Below are positions 29,154 to 37,830 of a stretch of DNA of 64,000 bases, piece after piece. Numbering within the stretch: the stretch's first letter is position 1; every line of letters starts with the position of its first letter. Origin of the DNA: Nocardioides sp. Root1257. Its GTDB lineage: Bacteria; Actinomycetota; Actinomycetes; Propionibacteriales; Nocardioidaceae. The stretch lies in assembly GCF_001425175.1 (NCBI RefSeq), contig NZ_LMDV01000001.1:827454-891453 (forward strand). The letters are read 5' to 3'. The position numbers and the translations under genes were made by a program. The notes under the pieces were generated by a model. That model saw only the letters and a program-made list of their open reading frames with translations, ran no database searches and was not told the origin of the DNA.

Positions 29154-30256
29154 CGGGTTCCTTCGATCCTCTCCTTGGCGGCGCTGCGCGCCCAGGCGTC
29201 GGCGGCGAGGACGTCCTCGACGGTCATCGACTCCCCCTCAGAGGGTACGTCGTGCGTGCTGAGAACAGCCTGAACCGTGGGCACGATCTCGGTGAACGCG
29301 AGCCGCTCGTCGCGGAACGCCTCGACGCAGACCTCGTTGGCCGCGTTGTAGACGGCCGGCGCGGTGCCGCCGCGCTCCCCCGCTGCGCGCGCCAGCGCGA
29401 CCGCCGGGAAGGCCTCGTCGTCGAGCGGGAAGAACTCCCAGGTCTCCGGCCGGGTCCAGTCCACCGGCGGCGCGGTGTCGGGCACCCGGTCCGGCCACGC
29501 GAGGCCGAGGGCGATAGGGATCAGCATGGTCGGCGGACTGGCCTGCACGAGGGTCGAGCCGTCGACGAACTCGACCATCGAGTGCACGACGCTCGTCGGG
29601 TGGACCACGACCTCGATCCGGTCGAACGGGATGCCGAAGAGCAGGTGCGCCTCGATCACCTCGAGCCCCTTGTTGACCAGGGTCGCGGAGTTGATGGTGA
29701 CGACGGGACCCATGTCCCAGGTCGGGTGGTTCAGCGCCTCGGCGACGGTCACCTCCGCGAGCTGGTCGCGGGTGCGGCCCCGGAAGGGCCCGCCGCTGGC
29801 GGTGAGCACCAGCCGGCGTACCTCCGCGGCGGTGCCGCCGCGCAGGCACTGGGCGAGCGCGCTGTGCTCGGAGTCGACCGGCACGATCTGGCCCGGTTCG
29901 GCACGGTCGAGCACGAGCGGGCCGCCCATGATGAGCGACTCCTTGTTGGCCAGCGCGAGGGTGTTGCCGGCGTCGAGCGCGGCGAGCGTCGGACGCAGCC
30001 CGACCGCGCCGGTGATGCCGTTGAGCACCACGTCGCAGGCGCGCCCGGCCGCCTCGACGGAGGCGTCCTCGCCCAGCCCGGAGTACGCCGGTGCGAACTC
30101 CGCCACCTGCTGCTCGAACAGCCCGGGATTGCCACCGCCGGCCGTCAGGCCGACCACCCGGAAGCGGTCCGGGTTGGCCCGCACGATCTCGAGCGCCTGG
30201 GTGCCGATCGAGCCGGTGCTGCCGAGGATCACGATGTCTCTGCGCTGGCCTCTCAC
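29150..30256 (-). CDS. dxr: 1-deoxy-D-xylulose 5-phosphate reductoisomerase
   Basis: NADPH enzyme that converts DXP to MEP. From GTG 30256 the protein is 368 residues. NADPH binding is [29 protein letters not shown] and [13 protein letters not shown] supply metal and substrate residues; [10 protein letters not shown] and [10 protein letters not shown] are also present. The GTG has AGGA and GGGG stretches just upstream. Only 30 bp separate it from the divergent gabT start. Confidence 0.95.
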   Translation of the reverse strand: MRGQRRDIVILGSTGSIGTQALEIVRANPDRFRVVGLTAGGGNPGLFEQQVAEFAPAYSGLGEDASVEAAGRACDVVLNGITGAVGLRPTLAALDAGNTLALANKESLIMGGPLVLDRAEPGQIVPVDSEHSALAQCLRGGTAAEVRRLVLTASGGPFRGRTRDQLAEVTVAEALNHPTWDMGPVVTINSATLVNKGLEVIEAHLLFGIPFDRIEVVVHPTSVVHSMVEFVDGSTLVQASPPTMLIPIALGLAWPDRVPDTAPPVDWTRPETWEFFPLDDEAFPAVALARAAGERGGTAPAVYNAANEVCVEAFRDERLAFTEIVPTVQAVLSTHDVPSEGESMTVEDVLAADAWARSAAKERIEGTR

Positions 30257-30286
30257 GACCCCATCCTGGCGCACTACTCTCGTGTC

Positions 30287-31606
30287 ATGAGCATCGCGCA
30301 GGAACGCCGTCTGGTCACCGCCATCCCCGGGCCCGGCTCGCAGGAGCGCCTGGATCGCAAGAAGGCCCACGTCGCCGACGGCGTCGGCACGACCCTTCCC
30401 GTGTTCATCGTGGAGGCGGGCGGCGGCGTCCTCGTCGACGTCGACGGCAACCACCTCATCGACCTCGGCTCCGGCATCGCGGTCGTCTCGGTCGGCAACG
30501 CCGCGCCGGCGGTCGTGCGCAACGTCCAGGAGCAGGTCGCGGCGTTCACGCACACCTGCTTCATGGTCACGCCGTACGACGGCTACGTCGACGTGTGCGC
30601 AGCCCTGGCCGAGCTCACGCCGGGCGACCACGCCAAGAAGTCGGCGCTCTTCAACTCCGGCGCGGAGGCCGTCGAGAACGCGGTGAAGATCGCGCGCGTC
30701 GCGACCGGCAAGGACGCGGTCGCGGTCTTCGACCACGCCTACCACGGCCGCACCAACCTGACGATGGCGATGACCGCGAAGAACATGCCGTACAAGAACG
30801 GCTTCGGTCCGTTCGCCGGCGAGGTCTACCGCGCGCCGATGTCCTACCCCCTGCGCGACGGGCTGACCGGCGAGCAGGCCGCCGCCCGCGCGATCGACGT
30901 GATCGAGAAGCAGGTCGGCGCCGCCAACCTGGCGTGCGTCGTCATCGAGCCGATCCAGGGCGAGGGCGGCTTCGTCGTGCCGGCGCCGGGCTTCCTGCCG
31001 GCGCTGGCCGCATGGGCCAGGGACAACGGCGTCGTCTTCATCGCCGACGAGATCCAGACCGGCTTCTGCCGCACCGGCGACTGGTTCGCCAGTGACGACG
31101 AGGGTGTCGTCCCCGACCTGGTGACGACGGCCAAGGGCATCGCCGGCGGCCTGCCGCTCGCCGGCGTCACCGGCCGGGCCGACCTGATGGACAGCGTCCA
31201 CGTCGGCGGCCTCGGCGGCACGTACGGCGGCAACCCGGTCGCCTGCGCGGCCGCCCTCGGTGCGATCGAGGAGATGCGCGAGGGCGCGCTGGACGAGCGC
31301 GCTCGGGAGATCGGCACGATCATGGCGACCCGCCTCGGCGAGCTGGCCGCGGTGCACGACGTCATCGCCGACATCCGCGGCCGCGGCGCGATGATGGCGA
31401 TCGAGCTCTGCAGGCCCGGCACCACCGAGCCCGACGCGGCCCGCACCGCGGCGGTCGCGGCACACTGCCACCAGCAGGGCGTCGTCGTGCTGACCTGCGG
31501 CACCTGGGGCAACGTCTTCCGCTTCCTCCCGCCGCTCTCGATCAGCGACGAGCTCCTCCAGGAGGCGTTCGACGTGGTCGCCGAGGCGTTCTCCGCTACG
31601 GCGTAG
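30287..31606 (+). CDS. gabT: 4-aminobutyrate aminotransferase
   Basis: PLP enzyme of 439 residues that moves the amino group of GABA to 2-oxoglutarate. Class III features include [47 protein letters not shown], the cofactor Asp in [14 protein letters not shown], and the Schiff-base Lys283 in [15 protein letters not shown]. The match to actinobacterial GabT is good, but related omega-transaminases cannot be excluded. ATG 30287 has no ribosome site; TACTCT (30275-30280) ends 6 bases upstream, suggesting a leaderless message. It overlaps the convergent tetR end by 11 bases. Confidence 0.88.
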   Translation: MSIAQERRLVTAIPGPGSQERLDRKKAHVADGVGTTLPVFIVEAGGGVLVDVDGNHLIDLGSGIAVVSVGNAAPAVVRNVQEQVAAFTHTCFMVTPYDGYVDVCAALAELTPGDHAKKSALFNSGAEAVENAVKIARVATGKDAVAVFDHAYHGRTNLTMAMTAKNMPYKNGFGPFAGEVYRAPMSYPLRDGLTGEQAAARAIDVIEKQVGAANLACVVIEPIQGEGGFVVPAPGFLPALAAWARDNGVVFIADEIQTGFCRTGDWFASDDEGVVPDLVTTAKGIAGGLPLAGVTGRADLMDSVHVGGLGGTYGGNPVACAAALGAIEEMREGALDERAREIGTIMATRLGELAAVHDVIADIRGRGAMMAIELCRPGTTEPDAARTAAVAAHCHQQGVVVLTCGTWGNVFRFLPPLSISDELLQEAFDVVAEAFSATA

Positions 31607-32165
31607 GCGACGCGGCTCCCCGGAGCTCCTCGAAGGACCGGCTCAGCACCTCGGTGAGGGGCGCGGCGTCGACGTCGGCGACCCACGTCTCGAACGCGAC
31701 CCGGAAGACCGCGAGGCCGGTCTGGGCGACCAGGCCGGCCAGCCGCGGCTCGACGTCGCGCTCGACGAGCGCGCGCGTGAGCGACGCCGCCCAGGACGAC
31801 AGCTTGCCGAGCTCGCGCTCCTGCAGCTCGGGATGCGCGTCGATGACGGCCTGACGGCGGGGCGCGACCTCGCGCCGTCCTTCGAGGACGACGGCCGCCT
31901 CCTGCAGCGCGGTCGCGACCACGTCGTACGGCGTCGCGTCGGCGGGCGCGTCCGCGACGGCGCGCACGAGGAGGTCCTCGATGACCATGCCGCCGCCGAA
32001 GAGCACCTCGCGCTTGTCGGCGAAGTGGCGGAAGAAGGTGCGCTCGGTCAGCCCGGCCCGCTCCGCGATCGCGGCGACCGTCGTCTGCGCGTAGCCGCGC
32101 TCGAGGTAGAGCTCGAGCGCCGCCTCCTCGAGGCGTCCGCGCGCGTTCGGCTCCCAGCGACCCAT
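31596..32165 (-). CDS. TetR-family regulator
   Basis: Repressor of 189 residues. The N-terminal HTH is [45 protein letters not shown] in separate pieces; the recognition helix region is [12 protein letters not shown] helical ligand domain follows. It is divergent from an SDR gene, and two similar 19-bp dyads lie between them, so it likely represses itself and the SDR gene. A TAGGAT box ends 7 bases before its ATG, with no ribosome site, so its mRNA is probably leaderless. Confidence 0.92.
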   Translation of the reverse strand: MGRWEPNARGRLEEAALELYLERGYAQTTVAAIAERAGLTERTFFRHFADKREVLFGGGMVIEDLLVRAVADAPADATPYDVVATALQEAAVVLEGRREVAPRRQAVIDAHPELQERELGKLSSWAASLTRALVERDVEPRLAGLVAQTGLAVFRVAFETWVADVDAAPLTEVLSRSFEELRGAASPTP

Positions 32166-32181
32166 GCGGCGGATCCTACGC

Positions 32182-32200
32182 GATGACAGTTCCTGTCATC
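32182..32200. promoter_or_regulatory. Candidate TetR operator 1
   Basis: GATGACAGTTCCTGTCATC is a perfect dyad with 8-bp arms and a 3-base centre. It lies just upstream of the leftward TAGGAT (32173-32178) that probably serves tetR, so a bound repressor would cover the -35 region. A second copy lies 32 bp to the right. Confidence 0.75.
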
Positions 32201-32213
32201 ATCGTGCTACGTT

Positions 32214-32232
32214 GATGACAGATCCTGACATC
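32214..32232. promoter_or_regulatory. Candidate TetR operator 2
   Basis: GATGACAGATCCTGACATC matches operator 1 at 17 of 19 positions and keeps the dyad with one arm mismatch. Centre-to-centre spacing of 32 bp is three helical turns, so two dimers would bind the same DNA face. It lies 21 bp before the SDR start and its GGAGG site. Confidence 0.7.
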
Positions 32233-32252
32233 ACTCTTCTGGAGGTACTCCC

Positions 32253-33152
32253 ATGCGTGTCTTCGTCACCGGAGCGTCCGGCTTCGTCGGCTCCGCCGTC
32301 GTCCCCGAGCTGCTCACCGCCGGTCACCAGGTCGTCGGCCTGGCCCGCTCGGACGAGGCGGCCGCGACCGTGGCCAGCCTCGGCGCCGAGGTCGTCCGCG
32401 GCTCCCTGGCCGACCTCGACGTGCTGCGGGCGTCCGCGGCCGACGCCGACGCCGTCGTCCACCTCGCGTTCCGCCACGACATCGCCTTCACCGGTGACTT
32501 CGCGGGCGCCGCCGCGTCCGACCACGCCGCGATCGAGGCGATGGGCGACGCGCTCGCCGGATCCGGCAAGGCGCTGTCGATCGCCTCCGGCACCGGCCTG
32601 CTCGCGCCCGGCAGGCTCGCGACCGAGGCCGACCAGCCGGCGAACGTCGGCCACGTGGCAGCCCGGGGCGCCAACTCGGCCCTCACCCTGTCCCTGGCCG
32701 ACCGCGGCGTCCGCTCCTCCGTCGTTCGGCTCACACCGACGGTCCACGACGCCGGCGACAACGGCTTCATGCGGGCGGTCGTCGCGACGGCCCGGACGGC
32801 GGGCGTCTCGGCGTACGTCGGGGACGGCGCGCAGCGCTGGCCGGCGGTGCACCGCCAGGACGCCGCGCGACTCTTCCGGCTCGCGATCGAGCAGGCGCCC
32901 GCCGGCTCGGTGCTGCACGCGGTCGGCGAGGAGGGCGTGCCGCTGAAGGATGTCGCCGAGCTGATCGGGCGCCATCTCGACCTGCCCGTGCGGTCGATCA
33001 CCGCCGACGACGCCCCCGAGCACTTCGGCTTCCTGGCCGGGTTCCTCTCCGCAGACATGCCGGCCTCCAGCGCCGCCACCCGCGAGCTGCTCGGCTGGGA
33101 GCCCACCGGCATCGGCCTGCTCGACGACATGGCGGCGCACTACCTCGACTAG
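32253..33152 (+). CDS. NAD(P)-dependent SDR/epimerase-like protein
   Basis: Atypical short-chain dehydrogenase of 299 residues. VFVTGASGFVGSAVVPELL is the Rossmann glycine motif, followed by AVVHLAFRHD and a SIASGTGLL strand. The usual Y-x-x-x-K is not evident at the expected site (GHVAARGANSAL instead), as in some atypical SDRs. Substrate unknown. GGAGG precedes the ATG. The divergent TetR regulator and its operators suggest induction by a small toxic or metabolic compound. Confidence 0.85.
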   Translation: MRVFVTGASGFVGSAVVPELLTAGHQVVGLARSDEAAATVASLGAEVVRGSLADLDVLRASAADADAVVHLAFRHDIAFTGDFAGAAASDHAAIEAMGDALAGSGKALSIASGTGLLAPGRLATEADQPANVGHVAARGANSALTLSLADRGVRSSVVRLTPTVHDAGDNGFMRAVVATARTAGVSAYVGDGAQRWPAVHRQDAARLFRLAIEQAPAGSVLHAVGEEGVPLKDVAELIGRHLDLPVRSITADDAPEHFGFLAGFLSADMPASSAATRELLGWEPTGIGLLDDMAAHYLD

Positions 33153-33155
33153 CTC

Positions 33156-33169
33156 TTGACGCGCGTCAA
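33156..33169. promoter_or_regulatory. TTGACGC dyad before amidohydrolase gene
   Basis: TTGACGCGCGTCAA is a perfect 14-bp palindrome. A TAGAAC box (33171-33176) follows at once and ends 7 bases before ATG 33184. It differs by a single central base from the 15-bp dyad before the ABC exporter operon at 35458. Likely a regulator-binding site, possibly for the MerR protein at 37053. Confidence 0.6.
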
Positions 33170-33183
33170 CTAGAACCTGTTGC

Positions 33184-34992
33184 ATGCGTCACATGACCTT
33201 CGACGCGATCATCAAGGGCGGCCGCTGGTTCGACGGCACGGGCGCCGCGTCCGCGATCCGCAACCTCGGGGTGCGGGACGGGCGCGTCGTCGCCGTCACC
33301 GCCGACGAGCTCGACGAGACCGGCTGCCCGGAGGTGGTGGACGCGCGCGGGCAGTGGGTGCTGCCCGGCTTCGTCGACATCCACACGCACTACGACATCG
33401 AGGTGCTCGACGGTCCCGGGCTGCCCGAGTCCGTGCGGCACGGCGTGACCACCCTGCTGCTCGGCTCGTGCTCGCTCTCGACCGTGCACGTCGGCGGCGT
33501 CGACGCGGGCGACCTCTTCGGTCGCGTCGAGGCGATCCCGCGCAAGCACGTCATTCGCGCGGTCGACCAGCACAAGACCTGGAAGAGCGCGGAGGAGTAC
33601 GTCGACGCGCTCGAGTCGCTGCCTCTCGGGCCCAACCTCGCGGCGTTCATCGGGCACTCCGACATGCGCACCGCGACGATGGGGCTCGACCGCGCCACCC
33701 GCAAGGAGGTGCGTCCGACCCGGCGTGAGCAGGCCCGGATGGAGTCGATGCTGGACGAGGCGCTCGACGCCGGCTTCGTCGGCATGTCGGCGCAGCAGCT
33801 GCTCTTCGACAAGATCGACGGCGACCTGTGCCGCTCGCGCACGCTGCCCTCGACGTACGCCAAGACCAAAGAGATGCGCGGGCTGCGCTCGATCCTGCGT
33901 CGTCGCCGGCGCGCCCTGCAGGCCGGGCCGGACGCCAGCCACCCGCACACGATCCTGACCCAGGCCCTCGGCTCGATCGGCCTCCTCGGGCGGCCCGCGC
34001 TGCGGACCAGCCTGCTCTCGGCCGCCGACATCAAGGCGATCCCGTTCGTGATCCACCTGATGCGGCCGGTCGCGTGGATGGTCAACCGCCTCGGCGCCGA
34101 CTTCCGCTGGCAGCACCTGCCCGTGCCGTTCGAGGTGTACGCCGACGGCATCGACCTGGTGATCTTCGAGGAGTTCGGCTCCGGCGCGATGGCGCTGCAC
34201 CTGCAGGAGAAGCTGGCGCGCGACGAGCTGATGCGCGACCCGGCGTACCGCGAACGCTTCCGCAAGGACTACGAGAGCAAGTACGGACCACGTGTCTGGC
34301 ACCGCGACTTCTTCGATGCCGAGATCGTCGCCTGCCCGGACGCCTCGGTCGTCGGGAAGTCCTTCGGGCAGGTCGGCGTCGAGCGCGGCGGCAAGCACCC
34401 GGTGGACGCGTTCCTCGACCTGGTGCTCGAGCACGGCACCGACATCCGCTGGCGCACGACGATCAGCAACCACCGGCCCGCCGTGCTCAAGAAGCTCGCG
34501 GCCGACCCCGGCATCCAGGTCGGCTTCTCCGACGCCGGCGCGCACCTGCGCAACATGTCCTTCTACAACTTCGGGCTGCGCCTCCTCAAGCACGTCCACG
34601 ACGCCGAGCAGGCGGGGCGGCCGTTCATGACGACCGAGCAGGCCGTCCACCGGCTGACCGGCGAGCTCGCCTCCTGGTACCGGATCGACGCCGGCACGCT
34701 GCGCGTCGGCGACCGTGCCGACCTGGTCGTGGTCGACCCGAGGCGTCTCGACGACGCGCTCGAGAGCTATCACGAGAGCCCCGTCGAGCAGTTCGGCAAC
34801 CTGTCCCGGATGGTCAACCGCAACGACGCGGCCGTGCCGGCGGTCTTCGTCAGCGGCCGCCGGGTCGTCGCCGACGGTGTGCCCACTCCCCGGCTGGGCC
34901 GGGAGCGGACCGGGCAGTTCCTGCGGGCGGACCGGGCCGGGACTCCGGTCGGGACCTCGGCCGTCGAGAGGGCGTCCGAGGCCGCCTCGTGA
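33184..34992 (+). CDS. N-acyl-D-amino-acid deacylase-like amidohydrolase
   Basis: Metal-dependent amidohydrolase of 602 residues, related to D-aminoacylases. The N-terminal domain has IIKGGRWFDGTG; PGFVDIHTHYDIEVLD holds the first metal His pair; GVTTLLLGSCSLS and FIGHSDMRTATMG follow; VGFSDAGAHLRNM carries the late catalytic Asp. LRVGDRADLVVVDP is the closing beta-domain. At 602 residues it is longer than D-aminoacylases of about 480-530. ATG 33184 is probably leaderless; ATG 33193 is an alternative. Its stop overlaps an NTF2-like gene. Confidence 0.82.
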   Translation: MRHMTFDAIIKGGRWFDGTGAASAIRNLGVRDGRVVAVTADELDETGCPEVVDARGQWVLPGFVDIHTHYDIEVLDGPGLPESVRHGVTTLLLGSCSLSTVHVGGVDAGDLFGRVEAIPRKHVIRAVDQHKTWKSAEEYVDALESLPLGPNLAAFIGHSDMRTATMGLDRATRKEVRPTRREQARMESMLDEALDAGFVGMSAQQLLFDKIDGDLCRSRTLPSTYAKTKEMRGLRSILRRRRRALQAGPDASHPHTILTQALGSIGLLGRPALRTSLLSAADIKAIPFVIHLMRPVAWMVNRLGADFRWQHLPVPFEVYADGIDLVIFEEFGSGAMALHLQEKLARDELMRDPAYRERFRKDYESKYGPRVWHRDFFDAEIVACPDASVVGKSFGQVGVERGGKHPVDAFLDLVLEHGTDIRWRTTISNHRPAVLKKLAADPGIQVGFSDAGAHLRNMSFYNFGLRLLKHVHDAEQAGRPFMTTEQAVHRLTGELASWYRIDAGTLRVGDRADLVVVDPRRLDDALESYHESPVEQFGNLSRMVNRNDAAVPAVFVSGRRVVADGVPTPRLGRERTGQFLRADRAGTPVGTSAVERASEAAS

Positions 34993-35438
34993 CCAGGACA
35001 CCGAAGGAGGCCGTGCTCGGCCTGTGGCGCACGCTGTCCGAGCGCGACTACGCCGGCATCGCCGACTGGGTCACCGACGACTGCATCTACCTCGACGTCC
35101 CGGTCGGCCCGACGCTCGCGGCCCGCGGGCCCGAGGACATCGCCAAGCGCCTGCGGGTCGGCTGGGGCGGGCTGGCGGCGTACGAGAACCACGACGGCCT
35201 GCTCGTCGCCGAGGGCGACGACGTGATGTACGAGCACTCGGAGACCTGGACGTTCACGAGCGGCGAGGTGTTCACGCTCGACTTCGCGACCGTGCACCGG
35301 GTGCGCGACGGACGGGTCTGCCTCTGGAAGGACTACTGGGACTACGGCGCGATCATGAACAACGCGCCCGCCTCGTGGGTCGAGGGACTGGCCACCGCGG
35401 ACACCTCTTGGGTCTACGACGCGAGCGGTGACATCTAG
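34989..35438 (+). CDS. NTF2-like (SnoaL/LEH-type) protein
   Basis: Small cone-shaped alpha+beta fold protein of 149 residues. It begins RTPKEAVLGLWRTLSERDYAGIADWVTDD and has YLDVPVGPTLAARGPEDIAKRL, then FTLDFATVHRVRDGRVCLWKDYWD, the typical SnoaL/limonene-epoxide-hydrolase layout. Members are enzymes or binding proteins; none is assigned here. GTG 34989 overlaps the amidohydrolase stop (GTGA), so the two probably act on the same compound. Confidence 0.8.
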   Translation: MTRTPKEAVLGLWRTLSERDYAGIADWVTDDCIYLDVPVGPTLAARGPEDIAKRLRVGWGGLAAYENHDGLLVAEGDDVMYEHSETWTFTSGEVFTLDFATVHRVRDGRVCLWKDYWDYGAIMNNAPASWVEGLATADTSWVYDASGDI

Positions 35439-35451
35439 TCAGATCGAGGGC

Positions 35452-35483
35452 TTGACCTTGACGCGGCGTCAACCCTGCACGCT
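35452..35483 (+). promoter_or_regulatory. MerR-type promoter for the ABC exporter operon
   Basis: TTGACC (35452-35457) and CACGCT (35478-35483) are separated by 20 bp, longer than the optimal 17. The spacer holds a perfect 15-bp dyad, TTGACGCGGCGTCAA (35458-35472). An over-long spacer with an internal dyad is how MerR-family activators work, by untwisting DNA. The ATG at 35490 lies 6 bases after the weak -10. The MerR gene is third in this operon. Confidence 0.65.
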
Positions 35484-35489
35484 GCTCGC

Positions 35490-36248
35490 ATGAACCTCTC
35501 CACCACCGCCATCGAGGTCACCGGGATCGCCCGGTCGTACGGCGACCAGCCGGTCCTCCGAGACCTCGACCTCACCGTCCCGACCGGCACCGTCTACGCC
35601 CTGCTCGGGCCGAACGGCGCCGGCAAGACCACCCTGGTCCGCATCCTGTCGACCCTGCTGGCGCCCGACGCGGGCACGGCCCTGGTCGCCGGTCACGACG
35701 TCGCGCGAGAGCCCGACGGCGTACGCCGCAGCATCGGCGTGACCGGCCAGTTCTCGGCGATCGACGAGCTGCTGACCGGTCGCGAGAACCTCCGGCTGAT
35801 GGCCGACCTCGCCCACCTCCCCCGGTCCGAGGCCGCCGCTCGCGTCGACGAGCTGTTGGCCGGGTTCGACCTGACGGACGCCGCCGACCGGCGCGCCGCG
35901 ACGTACTCCGGGGGCATGAAGCGCCGCCTCGACCTCGCGATGACGCTGGTCAGCCGACCGCGGCTGATCTTCCTCGACGAGCCGACCACGGGGCTCGACC
36001 CGCGCAGCCGCCGCGACCTGTGGCAGATCGTGCGCGAGCTGCTCGCCGACGGCGTGACGATCTTCCTGACCACGCAGTACCTCGAGGAGGCCGACCAGCT
36101 CGCCGACACCGTCGGGGTGCTGGTCGACGGCCGCCTGGTCGCCGAGGGCACGCCCGCCGAGCTCAAGGCGCAGGCCGGCCACTCGACCCTCGACGACGTG
36201 TTCCTCGCCCTGACGGAGCAGCCCACCGACGCGAAGGAGTCCTTCTGA
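35490..36248 (+). CDS. DrrA-like ABC exporter ATP-binding protein
   Basis: ATPase subunit of 252 residues for a drug-type exporter. Walker A is GPNGAGKTTLVRI, the signature is YSGGMKRRLDLAMTL, Walker B is LIFLDEPTTGLDPRSRRDLW, and the switch region is FLTTQYLEEADQLAD. The short DrrA-style tail ends LDDVFLALTE. Its partner permease starts at TGATG on its stop codon. Confidence 0.92.
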   Translation: MNLSTTAIEVTGIARSYGDQPVLRDLDLTVPTGTVYALLGPNGAGKTTLVRILSTLLAPDAGTALVAGHDVAREPDGVRRSIGVTGQFSAIDELLTGRENLRLMADLAHLPRSEAAARVDELLAGFDLTDAADRRAATYSGGMKRRLDLAMTLVSRPRLIFLDEPTTGLDPRSRRDLWQIVRELLADGVTIFLTTQYLEEADQLADTVGVLVDGRLVAEGTPAELKAQAGHSTLDDVFLALTEQPTDAKESF

Positions 36249-37048
36249 TGTCCACCATGACCTACGCCGTGCACGACTCGGCGACCCTCTTCCGTCGCAA
36301 CCTCAGGCACCTGGTGCGCTATCCGTCGCTGACGATCACGATCATCGCGATGCCGGTGGTGTTCCTGCTGCTCTTCACCTACGTGTTCGGCGGCACCCTG
36401 GGTGCCGGTCTGCCCGGCGGCGCCACGAGCGCCGACCCGCGGGCCGACTACCTGCACTACCTGACGCCGGCCATCCTGGTGATGACCGTGGTGGCGGTCG
36501 CCCAGAGCACGGCGATCCTGGTCGCCAAGGACGCGACCGAGGGGATCATCGACCGGTTCAAGACCTTGCCGATCGCCCGGTCCGCACCGCTGAACGCGCA
36601 CGTGCTCGCCGCGATGGCGCAGACCGTCTTCGCCCTCGTCGTCGTGCTCGCCGTCGCCCTGGTGCTGGGCTACCGCAGCGACACGTCGGTCGTCGGCTGG
36701 GCCGGCGCCGTCGGCATCCTGCTGCTGATGGGCTTCGCGGTGACCTGGCTGTGCGTCGCGCTGGGGCTCGTCAGCGGCAGCGTCGAGGCGGCCAGCAACG
36801 CGCCGATGCCGCTGATCCTGCTGCCCTTCCTCTCCAGCGCGTTCGTGCCGACCGACTCGATGCCGGCCGGGCTCGCCTGGGTCGCGCAGCACCAGCCCTT
36901 CACCCCGATCATCGAGACGCTGCGCGCCTGCCTCGACGGCACGGCTCCTGGCTCCGACGCATGGTGGGCGATCGGGTGGTGCGTACTGATCAGCGTGGTC
37001 TGCTGCGCGTGGGCGGTGCGGCTCTTCGGTTGCCCTCGGGCAGTCTGA
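36248..37048 (+). CDS. DrrB-like ABC exporter permease
   Basis: ABC-2 type membrane subunit of 266 residues with six hydrophobic segments. It opens with a cytoplasmic STMTYAVHDSATLFRRNLRH amphipathic stretch and contains the family motif EGIIDRFKTLPIARSAP, then PFLSSAFVPTDSMPAGL. With the preceding ATPase it makes a two-gene exporter of the daunorubicin-resistance class; the substrate is unknown. GAAGGAG lies in the preceding gene end. Confidence 0.9.
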   Translation: MSTMTYAVHDSATLFRRNLRHLVRYPSLTITIIAMPVVFLLLFTYVFGGTLGAGLPGGATSADPRADYLHYLTPAILVMTVVAVAQSTAILVAKDATEGIIDRFKTLPIARSAPLNAHVLAAMAQTVFALVVVLAVALVLGYRSDTSVVGWAGAVGILLLMGFAVTWLCVALGLVSGSVEAASNAPMPLILLPFLSSAFVPTDSMPAGLAWVAQHQPFTPIIETLRACLDGTAPGSDAWWAIGWCVLISVVCCAWAVRLFGCPRAV

Positions 37049-37052
37049 TCGC

Positions 37053-37817
37053 ATGCTCACGATCAGCCAGCTGGCGGCGTACGCCGGGGTCACGGTGCGC
37101 GCCGTACGCCACTACCACCAGGTCGGCCTGCTGCCGGAGCCGGCGCGTGACCACTCCGGCTACCGGACGTACGGCGCTGCCGACGTCGTCCGCCTGATCC
37201 GGATCCGGACCCTGGCCGAGGCCGGCGTGCCGCTGGCCCGGGTGCAGGAGCTGCTCGACGCCTCACCGTCGGAGTTCGGCGCGGCGGTCGACCAGATCGA
37301 CGCCGAGCTCCGCGCGAAGGTGCGCGAGCTCCAGGAGCACCGCCGCCGGATCGCCCAGCTGGCAGCCGGCGACACGCTCGCGGTGCCGGCCGAGGTCGTG
37401 ACCTACCTCGACCGGCTCCGCGGGGCGGGGGTGTCGACGGCGATGGTCGAGGGCGAGCGGGACGCGTGGATCCTGATGGCCGCGCGCTGGCCGGAGCAGA
37501 TCCCGGAGTTCATGGCCGAGAAGAACGCCCAGCTCGACGACCCGCGCACGCTGCGCCTCTACCTGCTGATCGACGAGCTGAACGAGGCCGGCCTGGACGA
37601 CGAGCGCCTCGGCGCGGTGGCCGACCTGATGGTGGAGATGAACGAGGAGTCGGCGCGGCGCGGCGACCTGGACCGCCAGGACGGTGCGCTCGGTGACGAC
37701 GCGTTCGTCGCCCTGCTCGACGCCTTCGCGACCAGCGCGCACCCGATGGTCGAGCGGCTCCAGGAGCTGATGGCCGAGCGCGGCTGGACCGGGTGGATCA
37801 AGATGGAGCGCGCCTAG
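37053..37817 (+). CDS. MerR-family regulator of the ABC exporter
   Basis: Regulator of 254 residues. The N-terminal winged HTH is LTISQLAAYAGVTVRAVRHY, with HQVGLLPEPARDHSGYRTY as the wing. A dimerisation helix (RAKVRELQEHRRRIAQLA) and a large C-terminal effector domain follow, so it is a ligand sensor rather than a short metal sensor; no cysteine-rich metal loop is present. It lies 4 bases after the permease gene. It probably activates the operon through the 15-bp dyad at 35458-35472. Confidence 0.9.
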   Translation: MLTISQLAAYAGVTVRAVRHYHQVGLLPEPARDHSGYRTYGAADVVRLIRIRTLAEAGVPLARVQELLDASPSEFGAAVDQIDAELRAKVRELQEHRRRIAQLAAGDTLAVPAEVVTYLDRLRGAGVSTAMVEGERDAWILMAARWPEQIPEFMAEKNAQLDDPRTLRLYLLIDELNEAGLDDERLGAVADLMVEMNEESARRGDLDRQDGALGDDAFVALLDAFATSAHPMVERLQELMAERGWTGWIKMERA

Positions 37818-37830
37818 GGCACCGCCCTAG
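37814..37830. terminator. Hairpin shared by two convergent stop codons
   Basis: CTAGGGC-ACC-GCCCTAG is a perfect 7-bp hairpin. Both TAG stops, of the MerR gene (37815-37817) and the convergent ABC exporter (37827-37829), lie in its stem. No T-run follows. Confidence 0.6.
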
